Positions 18,368-26,771 of a stretch of DNA of 64,000 bases are shown piece by piece (position 1 is the stretch's first letter; every line of letters starts with the position of its first letter). Below the pieces are notes generated by a model. It was not told the DNA's origin and did no database searches. It saw only the letters and a list, made by a program, of their open reading frames with translations. The DNA lies in contig NZ_FOTE01000007.1 in the NCBI RefSeq assembly GCF_900114475.1, forward strand, positions 241,388-305,387, written 5' to 3'. The DNA comes from Paenibacillus sp. 1_12 (GTDB lineage: Bacteria > Bacillota > Bacilli > Paenibacillales > NBRC-103111). The position numbers were made by a program, and so were the translations under genes.

Positions 18368-18877
18368 ATGAATAGTTCAAACGTATTGTCTTTTAATTTT
18401 GAGGATGACGGGACGATTCCGAACAATCCGGATCTGCCTGTACTTGTTTACCAAGGCGCGTTAAAGGATAAGGCTGATCAAGCCGAAGCCATCTTTAATC
18501 AGAATAACTGGTTGAATAGTTGGACGAACGGTGTGTATGGTTATCATCATTACCATAGCAATGCGCATGAGGTTCTGGGTGTGCTTCGTGGAAATGCAAG
18601 GCTGCAAATCGGCGGCGAATCCGGAGAAAAAGTTGAGGTGTATGCAGGCGACATTATAGTTCTGCCTGCAGGAACAGGACATAAAAGACTTGAGGCAAGC
18701 CCGGACTTTAGAGTTGCAGGAGCTTATCCAAACGGGATGAGCTGCAATCTGAAAACGGGTAGAAAAGAAGAAAGACTCTCTGATCTGAATGAAATTAAAC
18801 AGGAACAGGTCCCCCTACCTAAACAAGATCCTATATACGGCGCCCAGGGGCCGTTGATTACGCATTGGAAAAAGTAG
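18368..18877 (+). CDS. Cupin-domain protein
   Basis: A 169-residue single-cupin protein. The first cupin motif holds HHYHSNAHEVLGVLRGNA (metal-binding His residues and Glu). The second is GDIIVLPAGTGHKRL (His). The fold is a small cytoplasmic beta-barrel that binds a metal. The family includes sugar isomerases, dioxygenases and binding proteins, and nothing in the sequence decides between them. It stands alone between two terminators, with AAAGGGAGAGG before the ATG. Confidence 0.85.
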   Translation: MNSSNVLSFNFEDDGTIPNNPDLPVLVYQGALKDKADQAEAIFNQNNWLNSWTNGVYGYHHYHSNAHEVLGVLRGNARLQIGGESGEKVEVYAGDIIVLPAGTGHKRLEASPDFRVAGAYPNGMSCNLKTGRKEERLSDLNEIKQEQVPLPKQDPIYGAQGPLITHWKK

Positions 18878-18914
18878 TGATCGTGGAGTCCTCTGAGTTC
18901 GGCAGGTTTATACC

Positions 18915-18946
18915 AAACAGGCTGCCACGAGACAGCCTGTTTTTAC
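18915..18946 (+). terminator. Terminator after the cupin gene
   Basis: A 10-bp perfect stem (AAACAGGCTG / CAGCCTGTTT) with an 8-nt loop runs straight into TTTT. Confidence 0.85.
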
Positions 18947-19216
18947 GCGTATGAGTATTTGTAACCGATAGAACTATATCTGCGTACGTTATCTGATTTT
19001 GTTGGCGGACCCATTCTTAAACCTAAACTAGTGTTTTCATTTTGTCTTATAACGCCAAAAACGACACCTATAGGTATCGTTTTTCTGATTTAGGTTGTAT
19101 TTAATAAAGGATTATTCTCTCGTTTTCCATAATCATATTATAAATCATTTACGAATATAAGTCTATACTTTTCTGAATATTTAATATAATTTGTGTAGGA
19201 AGGAGGTATGAAAAAA
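18947..19216 (+). other. Intergenic region before the two-gene exporter, with a second hairpin
   Basis: No gene is seen. A near-perfect 28-base palindrome (AAAAACGACACCTA / TAGGTATCGTTTTT) lies at 19057-19084 and could terminate in both directions. The A/T-rich 120 bases after it probably hold the exporter promoter. I could not pick a convincing -35/-10 pair. Confidence 0.5.
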
Positions 19217-20986
19217 ATGGAAATTCAAGCACTCATCAAACAATATGTTATACATCCACAACGTGTATATTTTTGGATTCTAACTTACTTAACTTCTTAT
19301 TATGCTTTATTGATTATGCTTGTCGGAAGTGGTGTACTTATTGCTTCAGCAGAACTGGCCATTCCTAAATATGTGGAAGCCTTTATCGATTGGGTCATAC
19401 CAAGTAAAGACAATGAACTGTTTGGCACTATGTTCTTGGGACTGTCAGCACTATTATTCATCTTGGTCTGTGCAACCGCCTGGAAAAATACACTTCAAAG
19501 AAATCTACAAGAGAAAGCATCCCGTGATTTGCTGGAATCGATGCTAATTCACTTAAATCTTTTGGGAGTCGCATATTCCGACAGGCATCCGACGGGTGAA
19601 ACATTCTCTTTGTTTCATACGGAAATAGCTGCTGCCCAAACGATATTTAAACAACATCTACCCGCAATGATCCAAAGCTTTATCACATTTCTCTTTTCTG
19701 TGCTCGTTTTATACAAAATACAGCCTATATTTGTACTTATCATTGGGGGATGTTTTCTTACCTTCTATGTACTCGGTCCCTATTTTTTGAGAAAAACAAA
19801 TACATACAGTAAAGAAGCTGCTGCTAACCGTACCACTTTACAAAAAAAGCTGTATGATAGCGTATCATCCTTACTGGAAGTCCGGTCTTATTCAGCCCAA
19901 GAATGGGATCAGAGACTATTTAGGGCCAAAGAGGAAGCACTCCACAGATCGGAATTAAAGCGGCAGCTATATTGGCTTATGCGGTGGTTATGGCGTAAGG
20001 TGACCATCAATATAGGGCTTATCATCACCTGTATTTATGGAATATCGATGGTATACGCTGAACGAATGACTGTTGGGGAATTTACCGCAGTATTCACAAT
20101 TTATTTTATTATGATGGATGGGTTGATCGAACTGGTAACGTCATTCATGGAACAAAGCCTTCTTCTTCACCAAGTGGAACGATTGTATCAATTCATGCAT
20201 GAAGAGCCAGAAGTGAAAGAAAATCATAAGGCTGTTGTATTGCCAAAAATACGTGGGGATTTACAGTATAAAAATGTTCACTTTCACTATCATTCAGAAG
20301 ACACGGTGCTGCAAGGCCTGGATTTGAAAGTATGTGCAGGTGAAAAAGTTGTTATTGTAGGTCGGAGTGGTAATGGGAAATCGACATTATTGAAATTATT
20401 GGGTCGATTTTATGATCCGTCTCATGGTTATATAGGGCTGGATGGGGTACAGCTGGATCAAATTTCAATTCATCAATTAAGAGATGCAATCGGATATGTT
20501 TTTCAAGAAACGTATCTTTTCGGGACAACCATTCGGGATAACATCCGTTTCGGAAAAATAGAAGCAACAGATGAAGACATTCTGAAGGCGGCAAAGGCTG
20601 CGTATGCTCATGAATTTATAGAGAAGCTTCCACTAGGATACGATACCTTCATTGGCGAACGAGGGATAAAGCTTTCTGGTGGACAAAAACAGCGAATTGC
20701 AATAGCAAGAATGTTCATAAAAGACCCCGCAATCCTGCTCCTTGATGAAGCTACTTCTGCTTTAGACAATTCCAGTGAAAAAGAGGTTAATGATGCATTA
20801 CACACATTGATGGAAGGGCGCACTACGATTACCGTGGCTCACCGCTTATCTACTATTCGCAGCTATGATCGTATCGTTGTACTTGAGGCAGGCCGTGTCA
20901 TAGAGGATGGTCCATATGAATCGTTAATAAAAAAGAAGGGATACTTTTTTCAATTGATTGAGGGTGAAAAGGAGGATAAGCAATGA
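19217..20986 (+). CDS. ABC exporter half-transporter (first of pair)
   Basis: A 589-residue fusion of a membrane domain (about six spans, residues 1-310) and an ATPase domain. Walker A is GRSGNGKST, the signature LSGGQKQR, Walker B LLLDEATSALD, and the switch His lies in TVAHRLST. All are intact. AGGAGG at 19201-19206 is one base from an ATG at 19208 but 10 bases from the ATG at 19217, so I prefer 19217. The next half-transporter overlaps its stop by ATGA, so the two very likely form a heterodimer exporting a lipid, peptide or drug. The cargo is not visible from the neighbours. Confidence 0.9.
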   Translation: MEIQALIKQYVIHPQRVYFWILTYLTSYYALLIMLVGSGVLIASAELAIPKYVEAFIDWVIPSKDNELFGTMFLGLSALLFILVCATAWKNTLQRNLQEKASRDLLESMLIHLNLLGVAYSDRHPTGETFSLFHTEIAAAQTIFKQHLPAMIQSFITFLFSVLVLYKIQPIFVLIIGGCFLTFYVLGPYFLRKTNTYSKEAAANRTTLQKKLYDSVSSLLEVRSYSAQEWDQRLFRAKEEALHRSELKRQLYWLMRWLWRKVTINIGLIITCIYGISMVYAERMTVGEFTAVFTIYFIMMDGLIELVTSFMEQSLLLHQVERLYQFMHEEPEVKENHKAVVLPKIRGDLQYKNVHFHYHSEDTVLQGLDLKVCAGEKVVIVGRSGNGKSTLLKLLGRFYDPSHGYIGLDGVQLDQISIHQLRDAIGYVFQETYLFGTTIRDNIRFGKIEATDEDILKAAKAAYAHEFIEKLPLGYDTFIGERGIKLSGGQKQRIAIARMFIKDPAILLLDEATSALDNSSEKEVNDALHTLMEGRTTITVAHRLSTIRSYDRIVVLEAGRVIEDGPYESLIKKKGYFFQLIEGEKEDKQ

Positions 20987-22698
20987 ATTATGTCTGGCTG
21001 TGGACTTATGTTGCACAAAGAAAAGGTTTATACCTTATAGCTTTGGTTGTTCTAGTCATCATGGCTGTGTCTGGCATTGGAATGGTAGGGGTTCAGAAAA
21101 TGATTTTGGATGATCTACTTGTTCAACGCCAATATGATCGGATGTTTACGGTTCTTGGATGGCTAGCTTTAAGTATGGTGCTGTATTACGTTTCACAAAC
21201 TTTATCTAACATCTTGATGCTGAGCAACCAATTGTTTTTTCAAAGGCAGCTAACCAAGTGTCTGATGAATTCGCTTCATCGTATATCTGCTCAAAATTAT
21301 CGGAACAGCAGAGTCGCTGATCTCATGCATTATTTTAATCAAGATGCAGTTGAAACGGCAAAGACGATTTCTCATTATATTCCTTCCGGTTTGCAAAAAA
21401 TCGCAACTATGATCATCCTTCTTTATATCGTTGGGAGTGAGAGTTGGGTCATCGTCATAAGCGCAATTGGGTTAGGTATTCTCTATATATGTATAAGCAA
21501 ATATTATGGAATCCGTCTCAAACATGCAGCAAAAGAAGTACAAGAATCTAGGGCAAAATATCAAGTAGGCATGGAAGAAGGCATTTCATCCGTCCGTGAA
21601 ACAGTTGCTTATAATCGAATAGGTTGGCAAACGGACAAGCTTAATAAATTATTTTTGTTATATTTCTCTAAAATTTTGAATGAAGGCAAATTAATGAATA
21701 AACAACTTTTCACAAGCGAGCCCATTAAGTGGGGAGTCGTATTGCTTGTTCTCGGATTTGGGGGATACCAGGTCATGCACGGCTCCATGTCTATCGGAAT
21801 GTTCATTATTACTTTCCATTTCTCGACCCAGTTGATTTATGCAGTTCATGCCGTTTATTTTTTTGTAATTGAAATTTCTCAAAAGATGGCTCATGTTGAA
21901 CGTTTACGCTCGTTTACCAGTTTAGATTCAAACTCAGAAAAAGGTAATACCTTAGAAGATCCAATCGATTCTATTGTTTTTGATTGCATTCGTTTTAAAT
22001 ATGAAGAAGATGGTCAGGAAATACTAAGTGATTTAAAGTGTACGGTTTCTGCTGGTAATCATGTTGCTTTTGTCGGATCAAGCGGAGCTGGAAAGTCTAC
22101 ACTTGTACAGCTGCTGCTTCGATTTGTTGAGCCTGATAGTGGTGAAATTCGGATCAATAACATTTCCTTATATGATCTAAACAACTCGGAATGGATGAAA
22201 CGAATAGCAGTTGTATCTCAAGAACCGTATTTATTTCCCGAATCGATCATTTTTAATTTGAAAATGGGGGAAGAATATTCCAATAAGGTTATTGAAGAAA
22301 TATGCCGATTGACTGATATTCATGATTATATAATGAGTCTTTCTGATGGTTATGAGACTAAAATCGGTGAACGTGGGATTACTCTCTCTGGGGGGCAACG
22401 GCAGCGTATTTCGTTAGCCCGGGCTTTATTACGGAATCCAGAGGTCTTAATTTTAGATGAGGCTACATCACAATTGGACATGGAAACAGAACGCAATATT
22501 ATGCAAAATATTAAATGTGCGAGGAAAAATAAAATAATGATAATAATCGCTCATCGATTATCAACAGTTGAGAATTCAGATGTTATATTTTATGTGGCAG
22601 ATGGTCGTATAGTCGAGCAGGGAAATCATTCGTCATTAATGGATTTGCAAGGAGAGTATTCAGGACTAGTGCTGCGGCAGCATATGTCAGCTAGATAA
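20983..22698 (+). CDS. ABC exporter half-transporter (second of pair)
   Basis: A 571-residue exporter subunit that starts in the stop of the preceding gene (ATGA overlap), which implies translational coupling. Membrane spans occupy about residues 1-300. The ATPase domain has Walker A GSSGAGKST, signature LSGGQRQR, Walker B LILDEATSQLD and switch His in IIAHRLST. Both partners keep complete ATPase motifs, unlike many heterodimeric exporters in which one site is degenerate. The AAGGAGG before the start lies inside the first gene. Confidence 0.9.
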   Translation: MNYVWLWTYVAQRKGLYLIALVVLVIMAVSGIGMVGVQKMILDDLLVQRQYDRMFTVLGWLALSMVLYYVSQTLSNILMLSNQLFFQRQLTKCLMNSLHRISAQNYRNSRVADLMHYFNQDAVETAKTISHYIPSGLQKIATMIILLYIVGSESWVIVISAIGLGILYICISKYYGIRLKHAAKEVQESRAKYQVGMEEGISSVRETVAYNRIGWQTDKLNKLFLLYFSKILNEGKLMNKQLFTSEPIKWGVVLLVLGFGGYQVMHGSMSIGMFIITFHFSTQLIYAVHAVYFFVIEISQKMAHVERLRSFTSLDSNSEKGNTLEDPIDSIVFDCIRFKYEEDGQEILSDLKCTVSAGNHVAFVGSSGAGKSTLVQLLLRFVEPDSGEIRINNISLYDLNNSEWMKRIAVVSQEPYLFPESIIFNLKMGEEYSNKVIEEICRLTDIHDYIMSLSDGYETKIGERGITLSGGQRQRISLARALLRNPEVLILDEATSQLDMETERNIMQNIKCARKNKIMIIIAHRLSTVENSDVIFYVADGRIVEQGNHSSLMDLQGEYSGLVLRQHMSAR

Positions 22699-22754
22699 GA
22701 TGAACCAAAGAAACACACAGCCCGAGCGTAGAAAGCGGACCCTTCTGGAGAAAT

Positions 22755-22788
22755 GAAGTGTTCGCCTTTGCGGACGGATTCTTACCCC
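22755..22788 (+). repeat. Copy 1 of an intergenic repeat flanking the TetX-like gene
   Basis: This stretch (starting TGAAGTGTTCGCCTTTGC, ending GGACGGATTCTTACCCC) matches a second copy at 24129-24165 in most positions. Shared blocks are GAAGTGTTC, CTT and GACGGATTCTTA. It lies between the exporter stop and the operator of the monooxygenase gene. Confidence 0.6.
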
Positions 22789-22808
22789 GAGGGAAAATTT
22801 ATTTTTTA

Positions 22809-22850
22809 ACGAACAATGATCTTTACGAACATTGTTCGTTGTGGTATAAA
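22809..22850 (+). promoter_or_regulatory. Promoter with overlapping operator-like repeats for the TetX-like gene
   Basis: A promoter reads TTTACG (22822-22827), a 17-base spacer and TATAAA (22845-22850). Over it lie three half-sites: ACGAACA at 22809, ACGAACA at 22825 and the inverse TGTTCGT at 22833. The outer arms ACGAACAATG and CATTGTTCGT form a perfect 10-bp inverted repeat, and the inner pair makes a 15-base palindrome. This is the layout of a TetR-type repressor site. The repressor gene is not in the window. Confidence 0.6.
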
Positions 22851-22894
22851 TATATTAAGCCATTCAAAAATCTAACTATAAGGTGTTGATACTC

Positions 22895-24070
22895 ATGACA
22901 AAAGCAACAGAAACAGTAAAGGAACAGCAACGTATCGTAATTGTTGGGGGAGGACCGGGCGGGCTGACGTTGGCTCTTATTCTCCAAAGGCATGGAATAC
23001 AAACCACTGTCTATGAACGTGAACCGTCCCCAACCAGCAACCAGCAGGGTGGTTCACTGGATCTGCATATCGAGTCCGGTCAGAGAGCGCTGAGAGAGGC
23101 GGGTTTGTATGAAAAAATCGAAGCGATCGCTCGATATGAAGGAGAAGATTTTCGCATTTTCGATAAATCTGGCAAAATCTATTTGGACGAAGCGGCTGAA
23201 GACAGTGGAGGAGAGCGACCCGAAATCGATCGCGGTACGCTGCGTAAGCTATTATTGAACGCGCTCGATCCTGATTGCATTCGTTGGGGGCATAAATTGG
23301 TCGAAGCGATTCCTCTGCAAGATGGCAGGCACGAACTTCACTTTGAGAACGGGCAAATGGACACTGCTCATCTTGTCGTGGCTGCCGACGGTGCCTTCTC
23401 CCGTATTCGGCCACTACTTACGGATTCGGTTTCTGAATATAGTGGACTCAGTATGGTTGAACTCAACCTGCAAAATGTCGCCACTGCTCATCCTGATATC
23501 GCTGCTTTCAACGGTCGTGGGAAAATGTTTGCACTTGCGGATCATAAGGCAATTATTGCTCAGTTGAATGGAGACGGGAGCATCCGTGTATACTTGAGTT
23601 TTAAAATTGAGCAGGAATGGCTCGATACTTGCGATATTCCGTTTGATCAGCCTGATGCGGCGAAACAGATGCTGCTTCAGCAATTTAGCGATTGGGACGA
23701 CTCACTGAAAAATTATATTCGATCCGCAGACGGTGCCATCCTACCTAGACGCATCTATATGCTTCCTGTAGGTCTTAAGTGGACCCGTAAACCGGGCGTC
23801 ACACTAATAGGTGATGCCGCGCATTTGATGTCTCCTTTTGCGGGAGAAGGTGTCAACTTGGCGATGCTGGATGCCGCAGAACTGGCATTGTCTATCGTTC
23901 AACACGGCGATGTAAACAAGGCAGTCGAAGCCTACGAGGAGAAAATGTATGCCTATACGTCCAAAGCAGCCGAGGAATCGGATGAGAATCTCAAGCTTTG
24001 CTTCTCTGAAGATGCTGCAACCAAGTTGAGTAGTTTGATGAACCAATATCGTGACCAGTTACCCGTCTAA
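22895..24070 (+). CDS. TetX-like FAD-dependent monooxygenase
   Basis: A 391-residue class A flavoprotein hydroxylase. The N-terminal dinucleotide fold is IVIVGGGPGGLTLAL, the FAD/NADPH-linking region includes GGSLDLHIESGQRALREAGL, and the second FAD motif is IGDAAHLMSPFAGEGVN. The order, the GGSLDLH block and a FSDWDDSLKNYI segment closely resemble the tetracycline-inactivating TetX group. Related enzymes hydroxylate other aromatics or antibiotics, so tetracycline as substrate is only a possibility. The ATG at 22895 follows AGGTG by 9 bases; the in-frame GTG at 22883 lacks a site. An operator-like promoter precedes it, suggesting induction by a small molecule. Confidence 0.88.
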   Translation: MTKATETVKEQQRIVIVGGGPGGLTLALILQRHGIQTTVYEREPSPTSNQQGGSLDLHIESGQRALREAGLYEKIEAIARYEGEDFRIFDKSGKIYLDEAAEDSGGERPEIDRGTLRKLLLNALDPDCIRWGHKLVEAIPLQDGRHELHFENGQMDTAHLVVAADGAFSRIRPLLTDSVSEYSGLSMVELNLQNVATAHPDIAAFNGRGKMFALADHKAIIAQLNGDGSIRVYLSFKIEQEWLDTCDIPFDQPDAAKQMLLQQFSDWDDSLKNYIRSADGAILPRRIYMLPVGLKWTRKPGVTLIGDAAHLMSPFAGEGVNLAMLDAAELALSIVQHGDVNKAVEAYEEKMYAYTSKAAEESDENLKLCFSEDAATKLSSLMNQYRDQLPV

Positions 24071-24128
24071 CGAATAAACTTAATCATCATGGTGTAATCA
24101 AATATTAAGTGTATATAATTCTGTAGGC

Positions 24129-24165
24129 ACGAAGTGTTCATCTTGGCCGACGGATTCTTAACCCT
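24129..24165 (+). repeat. Copy 2 of the intergenic repeat
   Basis: This copy (starting CGAAGTGTTCATCTTGGC, ending GACGGATTCTTAACCC) resembles the one at 22755-22788 and lies between the monooxygenase stop and the first T-box. No coding frame or strong hairpin was seen in it. Confidence 0.55.
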
Positions 24166-24237
24166 ATAGGACTAAGAATACAATATGTATATTTGTGTAA
24201 CTGTAAGCATTGTGCTATCATAATAGCCATCATAAAA

Positions 24238-24545
24238 TGCGATGAAGAGAAAAAATACGAAGGCTCTTATGTCCAGAGAGCAGAGGAAACGCTGAAACCT
24301 TTGCCATAATCCCTTTGTATGATGTCGTCTCGGAGCTTTTGATCGAAAGTCGAGTCAATCGTTGGTTCGATGAGTAGTCTCGAACGGAATGGCACACGTT
24401 ATCGTGCTGCAGGTAAGGGAAACCTTACCTCATGAGGCTGAAATCGTAAGATTCTTGGCAAATCAGGGTGGTACCACGAAATGTTCCCCTTTCGTCCCTT
24501 TAGGATCGACAGTAGTTTTCTGTCGCCTTAGGATTTATTTTTTAA
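24238..24545 (+). ncRNA. T-box riboswitch, copy 1 of tandem pair
   Basis: A complete T-box leader. Stem I pairs ATACGAAGG (24255-24263) with CCTTTGTAT (24312-24320), and the conserved GTCCAGAGAG lies on its distal part. The T-box sequence AGGGTGGTACCACG lies at 24465-24478. A terminator stem (AGG-AT-CGACAG with CTGTCG-CCT, 24502-24528) is followed by ATTTATTTTTT. The likely specifier triplet is GTC (Val) at 24324-24326, read from its place just after the stem and followed by a purine. Uncharged tRNA should stabilise the antiterminator and let transcription proceed to ilvB. Confidence 0.93.
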
Positions 24546-24554
24546 ATATAAAAG

Positions 24555-24883
24555 CGATGAAGAGAAAAAAATACGAAGGCTCTTATGTCCAGAGAGCAGA
24601 GGGAACGCTGAAACCTTTGCCATAATCCCTTTGTATGATGTCGTCTCGGAGCTTTTGATCGAAAGTCGAGTCAATCGTTGGTTCGATGAGTAGTCTCGAA
24701 CGGAATGGCACACGTTATCGTGCTGTAGGTGAGGGAAACCTTACCTCATGAGGCTGAAATCGTAAGATTTTTGGCAAATCAGGGTGGTACCACGAAATGT
24801 TCCCCTTTCGTCCCTTAAGGATCGGCAGTTGTTTTTGCCGCCTTAGGATGAGAGGGGTTATTTATATTTAAGGAGGCAGTCAA
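24555..24883 (+). ncRNA. T-box riboswitch, copy 2 of tandem pair
   Basis: A near-identical copy of the upstream leader, offset by 315-316 bases. It carries the same stem I, the same predicted GTC specifier (24640-24642) and the T-box AGGGTGGTACCACG at 24781-24794. The terminator-position stem is AAGG-AT-CGGC / GCCG-CCTT (24817-24844), but the bases after it (AGGATGAGAGGGG) are not a T-run, unlike copy 1. The ilvB ribosome binding site AAGGAGGC (24870-24877) follows. The strong identity between copies suggests a recent duplication. Confidence 0.92.
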
Positions 24884-26614
24884 ATGGAAAAAGAATCTAC
24901 GTCCACGGACCACGCGCATCAACATTCTCAGGGTTTGATAACTGGCTCGGAGGCCCTTTTACGCGGCTTGCTATTGGAAGGTGTCGAATGTGTATTTGGG
25001 TATCCAGGGGGAAATGTCCTTTACATCTACGATGCAATGGCAAGTAATTCAGATTTCAAACACATTTTGACTCGACACGAACAAGGGGCTATCCATGCGG
25101 CGGACGGTTATGCCCGATCGACAGGAAAAGTAGGAGTTTGCATCGCTACTTCGGGTCCAGGAGCGACAAACTTAGTGACCGGAATTGCTACTGCCTATTT
25201 TGATTCTGTACCCCTCGTTGTCATCACTGGTAATGTTCCGACTGCAGTTATGGGCACGGATGCATTTCAGGAAGCAGATATCCTTAGTATTACAATGTCA
25301 ATAACCAAACACAGTTACTTAGTTCGTAACCTACAAGACCTTCCCCGCATCATCCATGAAGCATTTCATATTGCAAATACAGGGAGGAAAGGCCCAGTAT
25401 TGATCGACATCCCTAAAGACGTATCCAATCATAAAATACTGTTCCAGCCATCCAACCATATGAATTTACGTGGTTATCATCCATATCCAAAGCCTGATCA
25501 AACAGAGATAGATAAATTAATACTGGCTATTACAGAATCCCAAAAACCGATCATTATAGCTGGAGGTGGGGTGGTTTATTCAAATGCATCAAATGAGCTG
25601 CTCGAGTTCGTGAATAAAACGAAAATTCCTGTGGCAACCACATTGCTTGGTTTGGGTGGTTTCCCCAGTGATCACGCTTTGTGGATGGGAATGCCGGGCC
25701 ATCATGGTACGTATACGGCCAATATGGCAATCCAAAACGCCGACATGATTATTTCTATTGGTTCACGATTTGATGACAGGGTTACAATGAAGCTGGATGG
25801 CTTTGCTCCACAAGCCAAACGGATTGCACACATCGATATTGATCCGGCTGAAATTGGCAAGAACATCCATGTGGATATTGCATGCATCGGTGATATAAAA
25901 GCTGTACTGGAATATGCAAATACGAAAGCTAAGTCCTCCCAATCGAGCAGTTGGATCACGAAAATCCAGGAAGACAAATTCAATTATCCATTGCAGTACC
26001 GAGATTCCGATACGGAGCTTAAACCCCAATTTGTTCTTGAAATGATCAATGAGACAACCCAAGGCAATGCGATTATTACTACTGACGTAGGTCAGCACCA
26101 AATGTGGGTAGCCCAATTTTATAAATTTAAACATCCTCGCTCACTCATAACATCAGGAGGTCTTGGTACCATGGGATTCGGGTTCCCATCTGCAATAGGT
26201 GCTCAGATAGGAAATCCAAACCGTCTTGTGATTTCTATAAACGGTGACGGGGGCATGCAGATGTGTGCACAAGAAATGGCCATCTGTGCCATTAATAATA
26301 TTCCTGTCAAAATTGTCGTAATTAACAATCAAGTGTTGGGTATGGTCAAACAACAGCAAGAAATGATGTACGATAGTCGCTTTAGCCATATTGATCTTGC
26401 AGGTAGCCCCAATTTCGTAAAGCTGGCTGAAGCATATGGAATTAAAGGTTTGAGCGCAAGCAATAAAGTAGAAGCCTCCCATATTTGGCAGGAGGCTCTG
26501 CAGACACCTGGACCTGTACTTATTGAGTTTGTAGTGCCGAAAGAAGAGAAAGTATATCCTATGGTTCTTCCTGGAACGACGTTAGATCAATTGATAATGG
26601 GGGACTTCGAATGA
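24884..26614 (+). CDS. ilvB: Acetolactate synthase large subunit
   Basis: A 576-residue thiamine-diphosphate enzyme joining two pyruvates (or pyruvate and 2-oxobutyrate) in the first common step of valine, leucine and isoleucine synthesis. Motifs in order: GYPGGNVLYIYDAM, the catalytic Glu in RHEQGAIHAADGYAR, the FAD-binding middle domain, and the ThDP-magnesium motif from INGDGGMQMC to INNQVLG. Length is normal for IlvB, which distinguishes it from shorter catabolic AlsS. AAGGAGG lies 7 bases before the ATG. It is preceded by two T-boxes and followed by a hairpin. No ilvN, ilvC or leu gene follows, so a small subunit must come from elsewhere. Confidence 0.93.
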   Translation: MEKESTSTDHAHQHSQGLITGSEALLRGLLLEGVECVFGYPGGNVLYIYDAMASNSDFKHILTRHEQGAIHAADGYARSTGKVGVCIATSGPGATNLVTGIATAYFDSVPLVVITGNVPTAVMGTDAFQEADILSITMSITKHSYLVRNLQDLPRIIHEAFHIANTGRKGPVLIDIPKDVSNHKILFQPSNHMNLRGYHPYPKPDQTEIDKLILAITESQKPIIIAGGGVVYSNASNELLEFVNKTKIPVATTLLGLGGFPSDHALWMGMPGHHGTYTANMAIQNADMIISIGSRFDDRVTMKLDGFAPQAKRIAHIDIDPAEIGKNIHVDIACIGDIKAVLEYANTKAKSSQSSSWITKIQEDKFNYPLQYRDSDTELKPQFVLEMINETTQGNAIITTDVGQHQMWVAQFYKFKHPRSLITSGGLGTMGFGFPSAIGAQIGNPNRLVISINGDGGMQMCAQEMAICAINNIPVKIVVINNQVLGMVKQQQEMMYDSRFSHIDLAGSPNFVKLAEAYGIKGLSASNKVEASHIWQEALQTPGPVLIEFVVPKEEKVYPMVLPGTTLDQLIMGDFE

Positions 26615-26622
26615 CTAATCTT

Positions 26623-26650
26623 GGGCTGCTGACATGGCAGCCCTTGATCA
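26623..26650 (+). terminator. Hairpin after ilvB
   Basis: A 7-bp perfect GC-rich stem (GGGCTGC / GCAGCCC) with a 7-nt loop lies 8 bases after the ilvB stop. Only TTGATC follows, so it may be a weak terminator. Confidence 0.55.
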
Positions 26651-26771
26651 ATCTAACACTTTATTTCCATCAAATAAATGGTGAATATATACAAAATATA
26701 GTATAATATTGCTGTTCCATTATACAAGACTTGATTTCATTCAATGAAACTTTGAGGTGAGGTGGAAAGAT

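Noticed and set aside
22755-24165. CRISPR array
   Set aside because: Only two diverged copies 1.4 kb apart with a gene between; no regular spacers and no cas genes.
24389-24625. 78-codon plus-strand frame
   Set aside because: It spans the end of T-box copy 1 and the start of copy 2, so it is structured RNA rather than coding sequence.
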